A DNA stretch of 64,000 nucleotides from Sesamum alatum (lineage: Eukaryota; Streptophyta; Magnoliopsida; Lamiales; Pedaliaceae): assembly GCA_034509735.1 (NCBI GenBank), contig JACGWO010000007.1:24828046-24892045 (forward strand), in the 5' to 3' direction. The notes below the pieces were generated by a model. It worked only from the letters and a program-made list of their open reading frames with translations. It made no database searches and had not been told where the DNA came from. Positions 9,963 to 19,795 of this stretch are shown one piece after another (within the stretch, counting starts at the first letter, position 1; every line of letters begins with the position of its first letter). The translations under genes and the position numbers were made by a program.

Positions 9963-10413
9963 AAACTGATGGGCAAAAAAATAGGCTGGCCCATAGAGGT
10001 CCAAACAGTCCAAAAGAAAGAAGTGATCGCACGAGCCCCAAAGGAATGATAGGCTCAAGTGCCCCCTAAGGAGGCCCAATTCATCGTCCAGGAAGCCCAG
10101 TCCAAGTCCACGAAGAAGCTTGGCAGGCCCCCTTAGAAAGTAAATTAAGCTAAAAGAAGTCCAATCGGCCCAAATCCAAGAAAGCCTCGTAGGCCCACAA
10201 GAAAGCTTAAGGACTCAAAATCCACCAGCCAAAGTCAAAGGCCCTTTCACATGGCATCCACAAGTGATCTAGGTGGCATCCACGTAGGATCTCGGGAGGC
10301 GCTCCTCATAAAATTGGATAAGGACCAACAACCCTCTTGGGGACATGTGGCGCCTCCCTAGAGAAGAGCACCAAACCCTAAAAGTTTGACTCCAGCTGGG
10401 AAAGGCATCTCCC
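9963..10413 (+). other. G1 interior after gag, no domain recognised
   Basis: Rich in GGCCCA, CCAAG and GTCCAA motifs with no recognisable protein. It may be a decayed spacer, or the beginning of a second LTR-like segment that reaches the TATA-like site at 10671. Confidence 0.4.
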
Positions 10414-10560
10414 AACTGCCTCCATGAAAATCCGGGAAGGTCAGCAGACCCCAACTGCGTCCTTGAAAATCCAGGAATGTCGGCAGATCCTAACTGCCGC
10501 CTTGAAAATCCAGGAAGGTCAACAAACTTCAACTGCCTCCCTGAAAATTCGGGGGGATCC
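10414..10560. repeat. 39-bp tandem repeat, about 3.7 units
   Basis: Units start AACTGCCTCC at 10414, AACTGCGTCC at 10453, AACTGCCGCC at 10492 and AACTGCCTCC at 10531, each followed by a TGAAAATCC core and AGGAAGGTC. Since 39 is 13 codons, the reverse strand stays open as a 13-residue repeat (RRQLGSADLPGFS type) inside a 129-codon frame (10658-10269). No known domain is present. I treat it as a minisatellite and not a gene. Confidence 0.75.
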
Positions 10561-10670
10561 TGCATCCTCCAGGTAGTCTCCACCGAAGCTGGCAGGGATG
10601 CAACATTATCTAACAGTTTGAGGTCGTGCTCCCCTAAATCCACGATCTTCTCCAACAAACTGAAGATTGC

Positions 10671-10680
10671 CTATAAATAA
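10671..10680 (+). promoter_or_regulatory. TATA-like box, possible LTR remnant
   Basis: CTATAAATAA followed by AGGCTTCCCC resembles the TATA region of plant gypsy LTRs. The surrounding 10250-10930 has LTR-like composition, but no second copy is in the window, so the assignment is weak. Confidence 0.3.
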
Positions 10681-11049
10681 AGGCTTCCCCCAACGGGGGA
10701 GGACAAGTTTTCAGCCTCCTTAGACGAAGCTTTCACTCATATGAGAAGTTTTTTCCTCCAAACACAAGTTCTCCCCTCCGAAGACAAGTTTTTACCCTTC
10801 TACTATGACTTGAGCACATATTCTACAACTTTCACCTTCATGCTTCCACTTTAGCTTGAAGGAACACTTGCAATTCTTACTTAGAGGTTGATTTCAACAT
10901 CAGCTAACACGAAATAACACCCTCAATTCACGCATTTACCCTCTTTTTTTCTTATGTTTTACTTCATTAATTTGCACTCTAACTGGGTCGAGCAGTACAT
11001 TTTTTGCTTGCATATAAAAACGAATACTCAAATGATATCAATGATGATG

Positions 11050-11535
11050 CAACACCATGAAAATTTTCAATACTCTTGGATATGAGCATAAACTATGTAA
11101 TGTCCAAACAAAATCTCAGTGCTCATGGATATGAGCATAAACTATGTAATGTCCAAAAAAATAAAATATCAATGCTCCTGGATATGAGCATAAACTATCT
11201 AATGTCCAAAATAAAAAAAATCTCAATGCTCCTGGATATGAGCATAAACTATCCAATGTACAAGAAAAATAAAAAATAAAAAATCTTTGTGCTCCTAGAT
11301 ATGAGCATAAACTATCTAATGTTCAAAATACAAAAATCTTAGTGCTACTTGATACGAGTATAAACTATCTACAGATTTACTTGAAGAACTCCTTGATATG
11401 AGTATAAACTATCTACAAACTCAAGTCAAAGAACTCCTTAATATGAGTATAATCTATATACAAATTCAACTTGAAGAACTCCTTGATACAAGTATAAACT
11501 ATCTATAAAATTACTTGAAGAACTCCTTCATCTAT
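11050..11535. repeat. minisatellite with core GATATGAGCATAAACTAT
   Basis: About ten units share the core GATATGAGCATAAACTAT or its later form GATACGAGTATAAACTAT. The first six are about 50-65 bp, with an A-rich spacer and AATGTCCAAA. The rest are about 48 bp with ATCTACAAATTCAA and GAAGAACTCC. The switch between unit types is gradual, as expected from turnover by unequal exchange. The short ORFs here come from the repeat. Confidence 0.8.
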
Positions 11536-11596
11536 TTCTTTCTACCATACTATCTATCTCGTCATTTGCATCCCCGAGCATTTTGAATTTCTCATT

Positions 11597-12078
11597 TATA
11601 CGGTTGGTGGCGAACTTGCATTGGGGAAAAATGTATTAGTAGCTTATATGCCATGGAAAGGTTACAATTCTAAAGGTGCGGTACTCATTAGTGAGCATTT
11701 GGTATATGAAGATATTTATACTTCCTTTTACATACGAAAATATGAGATACCGACCCACGTGACAAGCCAAGGCCTTGAAAGGATCACTAAGGAAATACCA
11801 CATTTGGAAGCCCATTTACTTCGCAATTTAGACAAAAATGGAATTGTGATGTTGGGATCTTGGTTAGAGACGGGTGATATTTTGGTATGTATATTAATTC
11901 CCCAGGTGGTGAAAGAATCGTGGTATGCCTCCGAAGATAGATTGTTATGAGCCATACTTGGCATTAAGGATCTACTTCAAAAGAAACTTGTTTAAAACTA
12001 CCTATATGTAGTAGAGGCCGGGTTATTGATGTGAGGTGGATCCAGAAAAGGGGAGGTTCTAGTTATAATCCAGATAAG
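11597..12078 (+). pseudogene. rpoB: nuclear copy of a chloroplast rpoB segment (NUPT)
   Basis: The plus strand encodes [19 protein letters not shown], then [66 protein letters not shown] and PQVVKES, then (after a shift) [18 protein letters not shown]. This is the C-terminal half of the plastid-encoded RNA polymerase beta subunit, about 160 of some 1070 residues. A TGA stop falls at about 11948, and a 1-base deletion near 11970 shifts the frame. It starts and stops inside the gene and lies within a minisatellite, so it is transferred plastid DNA and not a working gene. Confidence 0.9.
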
Positions 12079-12369
12079 GAGAACAATCAAAAAAGATGAA
12101 AATATTTTCATTATGGACTGAGCAAGGTTAGTGTTTTTACAAGAAATCTCTAGCCAACCTTTCTGCAAGAGATCTTTTCTTAACATCAAGCTTGTTGGGA
12201 GTAGATATAAATGAGAACTCCAACAATTTCTTTGTTTTCAACGCCTCCTAATTTCCAGGAATTAGTCACTTCAACAGCTTTTGATGGTTATATTGGTATC
12301 CAAAGTACGAACGAGATTAATGTTTGTTGTCCCAGCCATCCTTTTAGTCCCGAGGCCCATAAGGAAATT
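12079..12369 (+). other. unidentified segment between the NUPT and the second minisatellite block
   Basis: About 290 bp not made of the repeat unit. Part of a plus-strand frame reads PPNFQELVTSTAFDGYIG, which I could not match to rpoB or another gene. It may be further organelle DNA from elsewhere, or filler captured during NUPT insertion. Confidence 0.3.
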
Positions 12370-12663
12370 ACCATTAGTATAAACTATCTACAAATTCACG
12401 TCGAAGAACTCCTTGATACGAGTATAAATTATCTACAAATATATTTGAAAAAACTCCTTGATACGAGTATAAATTATCAACAAATATATTTGAAAAAACT
12501 CCTTGATAAAAGTATAAACTATCTACAAATTCAAATTGAAGAACTCTTTGATATGAGTAAAACTATCAATGAATTCAAACAAGTTCAAGTCACGAACTCC
12601 TTAATATGAGTATAAATTATCTAGAAAGTCAAGTTTGAAGACTCCTTGATATGAGGATAAACT
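12370..12663. repeat. second block of the same minisatellite
   Basis: Six units of about 48 bp with AGTATAAACTATCTACAAAT and GAACTCCTTGATA. The array ends in ATAAACT at the solo LTR edge and resumes after it as AAACTATCAATAAAATTC (24081), so the LTR jumped into the array. Confidence 0.75.
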
Positions 12664-12772
12664 TGAAGGACAAGCGGATCCGCTCGGGAGCGCATGCGGA
12701 AGCGAGAAATGCGAAAATTGCAAACAATAGCATGAATTAAATCGCATATTAAAACGAAATCCCAAGGGGTGT

Positions 12773-14677
12773 TAAGAGAATCGGTACGGCCCGGGAACGC
12801 GACGGAAGCGTAACATAAAATAAATTTAAAATCGATTTCAAAGGGGTGTTCCCTTTGAATTCCCGGGCGTTCAGTGTATTCAAAAGCATCATAACATACT
12901 GGAAAATATGCTTGAACATGTGGCTAGAGGAGGAAACAAAAAGGTACAATAATTTAAATAGAAACTACCTTTTTCGTTTCACATGTACAACGACGACAAG
13001 CTTTGATTCTCTCTTCGTTCCTTTTCCGTTCACCTTAGGATTCAAATTAGAACCCCTCTAATTTGTCCACGCCACAGCAATGGAAGCAAATCTACATCTA
13101 CTGCTAGGTAGAACCTAGATCAAGGAAGAAACGAAAAACGTATTACACTATTGATTAGTGTATACGTATTTCTCATGTTCTCATCTGGAATCCAATTCAA
13201 AGAGAACTCAAAAGAAGGAGAAAAAAGATGGAAATTTCGTGGCTTGTGTGCTAGAGAGTGCAAGTTAGGGAGTCGAAAAGTGTATACATATGTTGTGTAG
13301 TTGTAGGTAGTTTCCAAAACCACCTACACACACTAATGCACAACTTGTACTCAACCTCCAACCATGTTAGCACAATATGTAGACCACCTAGCCATTATGG
13401 CATGCCACATCATTGCTTACATGGAGCCACATCATTGCTTACATGGAGGACTTTCAACTCCTCTTAAACTTGTATCAAACCTTTGACCTTTGATTTCAAG
13501 TCATGGACCGGTTTTGACCGGTCTTGATTTAATCAAGTGATCCATGGGTTTCAAATTAATCCAATTAATTTTAAACCTTATTGAAACGCAAAAGTTTATT
13601 TAATCCAATTAAATAAACATAAGCTCAAATACTAATTAATTGATCTAATCAATTAATTAAACGAAATCCAATAATTTAATCCAATTAATTTAAAGGTATT
13701 AAGCCCAAAGTTAATTAATCCAATTAATTAATTCTTGGGCCATCCATCCAATGGATTTTTCCAATAAATGATCCAATTATTTATATTCTCCTTGAATTAA
13801 TTTAATCCAATTAAATTAATTCACTTCTTCCAGAATTAATTCCACTACTTCCATAGTAATTTGTGTGTGACTCTTTAGGTTCACCCTCAGCTATACTTGG
13901 GCTTGTGTCTAACACAACTGATTAATTAAATCTAATTTAATCAATTATTTCTGATTAACCATTAATCAGAAATGTCCGTTACCATGGGTGGCCGTCTAAC
14001 AACTGTCCATGGCACTAGAGACTAAGTGAATGTTGGCGTAAACATTTAGGCTCCGAATTTCATACAGGTACAGTCCTTCCGTCGACCATCTCCCGGCCTT
14101 AGTCTAGGACATGGAATTGGGTGTCGGTTCCCATCCAAGACTAGGCAACTATGCTATAAACTCGAGACGCGTTTACTCTATTGATCGACCTAGGGAACCA
14201 TTTCCCTACTCGACCAATCGCTACGGCCGTAGACTTAATGAGTCGAAACCATCTCAGAGCGCATAGGAGACATAGCTGTCAAATACTAACAGGGGACAGA
14301 TTCTCTATTGGAATCCACCGTCCTCACTATATACTCCGACTGCACTGTGAATGCAATACTTAGTGCAAGTCTCTATAGGGCACTTGAGGCCCAGTCTTGA
14401 GGTCCTCGACTTGGTACGTTTCAGACCGACCCTCAAGGAGTTTGTTCCATAGCCGCTAACCTATTCGCAGCTCAACTCAATGTGTTTAACTAATCAGTCT
14501 ATAGGCATTTGTTGTGACATTGAAACGGCATTTAATGTAAGTAATAAGCACAACAAACACATTTTGCCAGTGATGAATACTTACTTTACCCATCAGTATA
14601 ATATTAGTTTGATAAAGATCGACGAATAGTTCCCAGAACAGCCAATCTAATTGACTTTCTGGTCACCTATTCTAAGA
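12773..14677 (-). repeat. 3' LTR of C2, type II, with deletion
   Basis: It begins TAAGAGAATCGG where TGAAAGAATCGG is expected, and ends TCTAAGA instead of TCTAACA, so both terminal dinucleotide regions have mutated. About 290 bp present in the 5' LTR between GACTGCACTG and TGAATGCAATAC is missing at about 14349, with the shared TG suggesting microhomology joining. The LTR hairpin is intact at 12837-12859. Confidence 0.85.
12837..12859 (-). other. LTR hairpin, type II form
   Basis: Arm TTCAAAGGG, loop GTGTT, arm CCCTTTGAA: a perfect 9-bp stem. The same is at 19828-19850, 29586-29608 and 39646-39668. Confidence 0.75.
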
Positions 14678-16960
14678 ATCTCCCACTTGACCATAAAGCC
14701 AATTACCCATGTTGCTCAGATCCTTCTGAGCATGAGCAATCTACGATACTGGCTCGGTCTCGTGGGTCTACTATATTTCTTTGCCGAAGTGACATAGTCC
14801 AATCGTGTCACCTCTTCCTACCATTGCTGCCTGCAAATGGTGGTTGTCTAAGAATTTTCCGTGGATCTGTGATGAGATCTCGGGCCCAAAACGCTTTTGC
14901 CAAAGACAAGTTGTTCGCCTCCAAGGCAACTACTGGCTCGGCCGTGCTAGGCACCACATGCATCCTATGGATGCAGTTTTCAATCCAAACCGCTTTCCAA
15001 AAACGACTTCCAAAGTCGCCATACATTCGACTTTCATAATGACATGTCGTGATATCCTGCTTGAAACCTTTCCAAGCCACCACACTTACCATTAAGTCCA
15101 AATGTACATACATATTGAGACTAAACATTATTCACATGATTTTGGAAGCTAGTATCGCTATAGCCTTCTAGAATCAACCCTCCACAAAACGTGCATTAAG
15201 AACGCTTCTTTAATCCTTATTTAGGTATTAAAGATTTCTCAACAGCTGTCTACTGCCTTCTCGGCACAAGCCCAATAACCGTTGTTATGCCCAAAGCATA
15301 CACAACATCAGGCCCAATGCACGAACAATATTTTCATGCTACCTAAGGAAAAGATGTAGGGGATGTCAAACATCTAAGCTTTCTCATCAGTCTAACGTGA
15401 CTGAGTCTTGAACAGCTTAACCCTGTATAAAGGAATCCAATTCCTATCATGGAGAATTGCGTGAACAACGCTCGTGTTTCATCAGTCCTAACATCTTAAA
15501 TTCATTCCAAATGAATAAGACATTACACACTAAACACTTAGAACAAAACTATCCTCCCACTGACCTTAAAGCCTATTACTGATCGAGTCATACTCCGTAT
15601 GAACTCATCAAAACAAATATTCCAGTTATACAAAATTTCAAATCCAGTTTGAATTTTCATGACGGATCCACTAGCTCTAAGCCATTGATCCAAACCCGAT
15701 GTCCAACATCGTCTCTCCTTGTATCTTTTGGATGATAATCCAATTGACTGGATAGGGCCAGAAACCTATGCCTCTCAAGTAACTAAGGTATTCTAGTTAT
15801 CCCTAGGAGGACTGGAATACAGTCACTGGAATAATATAATTACAAATGATGTTTGTATTATTCTGCATTAAACCTGCATAAACCAGACACCTAGTCTAAT
15901 TTGTCTCCCACTAGTCCCTTGACGTATGTGGGACCATCCCATGTACTCAAGAATTTTGTAGGATGCAGGCTTGCCAAACCATATCCTATATGGCAACTAG
16001 ATCATGACTATTAGAAAATGCCATGTTTCTCAACTCGGCAACCTTTCAAGTCCATGTCTAGACGATTTAAGGTAGTCTAGTGAAACCCCGATCGAACCAA
16101 GTCTAACAAGGTTGGATTTCTCCCTTATTAGAGACCGTTCAACCATTGTCCTTACAGGAAGAATTCCACTGAGTGAGAATTCCATTCTCATCTGGATATT
16201 TAAGAACTCGTACTGAATACACGCCCTTCAATCTAATCGAAAGGTTTAATTTTGCAATCAGTGTGGTTCACCACTCCAAGTCTAATTCCCCGAACTTATA
16301 CAAGGTCCTAAGACTTGTGAACCCTCTTCTGGTGTTGTGTATTCAGTAACCTACGAATGTCTAAATGGATCCTATCCGATAGACTTTTGGCAAGCCCACT
16401 TTGTCCAACTTAGAAGCCTTACAGTCTTTCCATCTCAACGAGGACTTGTAAGCTAGTCGACTCAAATTGTCTATTGCTAGACTCTTTGAATCTTCCAACT
16501 TCCTCGTCCTTAACTAAAGGAAAAACTATCCTAGCTTATGGATGCCAAATTCGTACGTTTATCATGATTATCCATTTTAATCATTTGATTTGAGTACTCA
16601 TAATCTAATTATGGGATAATGTCTAAGGATGATTATGTATCCCACCTAGCAGACAAGAATCGTCATTCTTTGTCAAATAAAATAATTTTATTGATCAAAC
16701 GTATGTAATTAAAAACTGTCCAACAGTACATAAAAACATACTTCGATCATGCCAGGTTACATATTTCATTTCAAACTCTATCCTAACATGATCACTGCTA
16801 TGCTAAGCCTAACTAGTCCCTAGTCTTTGCAGCAACGGCCCTGCCATTGCTAAGCCTTAGGACCTGTCTGGGCTTTCTACTCATAACCATCTGCAAACCA
16901 TTCACAGATTATGATTAACTGGTATCCAATACCAAAGAGTAGAACAATAATCATGTTGGT
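14678..16960 (-). pseudogene. pol: degenerate copia pol of C2
   Basis: The minus strand starts with a polypurine tract (AAGTGGGAGATT next to the LTR). RNase H remnants lie at 15128-14808 (VAWKGFKQD, VPSTAEPVVALEANN, KILRQ). The C-terminal half of reverse transcriptase is near 15280-15650 (WNICFDEF; LFTQFSM; CIGPDVVYALG). The integrase C-terminal part and the linker to RT lie around 15800-16330, and a decayed HHCC region near 16400-16560. The first part of RT, including its first catalytic aspartate block, appears missing between about 15650 and 15760, as in C3. Many stops and shifts are present. Confidence 0.7.
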
Positions 16961-16962
16961 AC

Positions 16963-17800
16963 TCAATTCAAATATACCTTCATTAGAGAGGAGCTTGGGA
17001 CACTCCCTCTTCCAATGTCCCTTTTTGCGACTGTTAATGCACACATCATTTGGAATCTATGACTTTGACTGTCGAACCCTCTTCTTCTTTCCTTTACCTC
17101 CGCCCAGTGGTGTAACAGGATCACCTGAAGTGCTAGCAGCAACTGATGTTGTCTTAGCTTTCTTCCTCTTCCAGCGTCCGGCACCCTTGCCTTTCGCTTC
17201 TAAGGTCAAAGCCTCTCCCACTAGTACCGCCAGCGCAGATTTTTCAATCATTGCCTCGTACCGAACCAACATATTTATCAAGTCAACAATAAATTGGTCG
17301 AAGGAGGTAGAAAGAGACTCTAGGATCACATCGATGTACGTCTCTTTTTCAAGATTAGCTTGGAGGTCTTTGAGCTTCTCCACAAGGGATAACGTCATCA
17401 CTCCATGCTCTTGTACAGACGACCCTTCTGTCATCTTCGCTCCAAAGAATGCCTTCGTTGCAGCGTATCTAACTTGTCGTTCCGAGACCGCATAGATATC
17501 TTGCAAATGAAGCATAATCGAGCCAACATCGTCTAGCCTATCGTACTGCTTCTGGATCTCGTTAGTCATTGAGGCCAGTACGATGCTGCAGACCTGCCGG
17601 TGGTCAACATGCATCTACTCGAACGCCAAGCGTTCTTAAGGCATTGACCCATCCGGCAAAGCCCGAGGAAGATCCTTATCCAGAATGTAAGTTTGGATCT
17701 CAAAATCTAAGACTATCTTAAGATTTCGCAGCCAATCATTGTAGTTTGTTCCATTAAACATATTAGCCTCTAGTATTGACGTTAGTAGATTCTTAGACAT
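16963..17800 (-). pseudogene. gag: copia gag of C2
   Basis: The start is ATG at 17800-17798 (MSKNLLTSILEANMFNGTNY, NDWLRNLKIVLDFEIQTYIL). Stops follow at the equivalent of TPEERLTFE (...GSMP*ERLAFE*). The frame then stays open through SIVLASMTNEIQKQYDRLDD, KAFFGAKMTEGSSVQEHGV and the basic linker GKGAGRWKRKKAK. The zinc knuckle near 17050-17000 reads CINSRKKGHWKREC, so the second cysteine has become serine. The segment equivalent to NYNMNGLEKSIHE is deleted (QFIVDLINMLV). Confidence 0.85.
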
Positions 17801-19795
17801 ATACATTCAAAAATATAAACAGAAAAATATTAAGTAGATTATAGTAATATTATGTTCAAGTTAAGACTTGATTTTTAGTCATTAACCCTTCCCACTATTT
17901 CTGCGAAAGCCCATCACTCTCAAATGGGGTTCCGGGAAACCATTTCCTAGTGGGCTTGAAGTCCACAAACGCAATTGTCCATGCCCCGCTTTTACGATTC
18001 ACACAGAAAAAGGCGTTGTGGGAGGTAACCTATACCATTCTCATCCAATGAGATCCCCAAGTTATTTTGCCTCGCCTCTTCACATAATCCCGAGGACTCC
18101 AAGCGAATCATGTTACTCAGCGTTAGGCCCGACCCATCAACCAAATGAATATCTCAACTATCGCCCCCCACGACTCGTGAGACAGGGAAATAGGAGCATA
18201 TTCCTTTCTTCATAACACTAACGCAACTTTCTTCCGTTCCAAACGTGCCATGACTCATGAGACCACGAATGGGTGAAAGTAGCTTCCTCACTACATTGCT
18301 ATGGATGGAAGGCTTCGAATTAAATCAAACCATTTGACTTTTTAATCCATTAATAGGCCTAATATTTACTTGGACCATCCAAGTGAGAGTTAAGTTTATT
18401 TGTGACCGAGACCTCATCATTAAGAAAGTTTTGCATGCTCGAGTTTTAACATTGAATATAAAGGATGCATTCCAAACACATCATACATCAAATATTAAAA
18501 CATACACCACATGTAAAATAAGCCTAGCATGCCCTTGTTGGATGATAACAAGCTCAATCCTATGTGATTCACTGAGCCCGCAGTGGATATATGGTCAATC
18601 TAGGGTAGCCTACACTATTACAAATTTATAACCCATTATCATTTTAATGGGCCTTGTAACGCCTCTTCATTCTTTGGACTCTCCATCGTGGGCTCCGTCC
18701 AACGGGCCTCTTCTTGGGCCTCCATCGCCATGGAAATGCTTCCTTACAATTTATTACAAAAAGTAAATCCTCACCAACCTAACTACACTCATTACAACTT
18801 AAATAAGAACCCCAATCAGAAGTTGGGGGGAGTACAAAAGGAGGAAAAAAGCAAGCCTTATTATTTCAAGGCTAAAAACGAGAGAGAGAAAGATAGTAAT
18901 AAAACAAAGAGGCACACAGGCCTCATCCAACAAAAATTAAACCATACATAAGGGCCATGGGCTTTGTGATCATCTACATTGTTAATCCAATAAACAATTA
19001 ATACACATTTATATCAAATATAAATATGCCCAACAAATAAATACTTCCAATGCATTTATAAAAATGATATTCAATATCATAAACAACAACATAATTATAT
19101 GCAGAAATATATATATTAATAATACAATTAAAAATGGATATCAACTATCATACATCCAATGTACCAAAAAATATATTTTTTTGTTTGGAAACCATTTCCA
19201 AATTAATCTAAGGCACAATTTAATTTTAGAAAAATCCAATTTAACTAGAATTAAAATTAGCCAAAATTAATCATTTCAGAAAATATGCAGAAATGTGGAA
19301 AATCTAATTTTCCAGGTAAAAACGGCAAAACGGCCCAACCGTTCAAAACTGGCCGGCTGGCAGCACTGCCGGCCGCGCGCGCGCGAGCGCGCAGGTGCCC
19401 CTGCCTGAGCGCCGTGCGCGCACGCACGCCCAGCGGGCGCGGCCGCCAGGCGCCTGCGCCCGCCCGGCCAGCACTGCATGGTGCCTGCGCGCGCGCATGA
19501 GCGCACTCGGCCGGCCAGCGCTCAGCGCCTGTGCGCGCGCGCACGGGCGCACGCAGCCGGCCAGTGCGCGCTGGGCGCGCCTGCTGGCACTGTGCTGCCG
19601 GTAGCTACTACCGGTTGCACTGTTTTTCAACCCAATTTTTTTTTTTAAATTTCTACATTAAAACTGAAACTAAAACATGCATTTACAGAAAATCTAATTT
19701 TCAAAAAATGCATGGATATCCATAATTAAAAGCGAAATTAACACATTTTTTCTAAACACATAATCATGCTAAAAAACTGTAAAACATGCTTTCCA
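17801..19795 (-). other. leader of C2, PBS lost
   Basis: Collinear with the C1 leader. The paired palindromes are at 18169-18179 and 18249-18259; in the second both arms have changed together, giving CATGACTCATG. The decayed inverted repeat is at 18566-18589 and the GC block at 19347-19615. The PBS and the first bases of the LTR are absent: the leader text ...CATGCTTTCCA runs straight into GAAGCGTAAAATAAA. This copy could not be reverse transcribed again. Confidence 0.75.
19347..19615 (-). repeat. GC-rich block of the C2 leader
   Basis: About 270 bp of GCGCGC, CCGGCC and CGCACG runs between AAAACGGC-type AT-rich flanks, at the same leader position as in C1 and C6 but half the length of the C1 block. 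Arg/Ala-rich open frames on both strands follow from base composition. Confidence 0.75.

Noticed and set aside
11076..11279. 67-codon ORF with repeated MSINY motifs
   Set aside because: It is the minisatellite unit read in frame, not a gene.
11621..11950. 109-codon rpoB frame as a real gene
   Set aside because: It begins and ends within the gene, has a stop and a frameshift, and lies in a nuclear retroelement.
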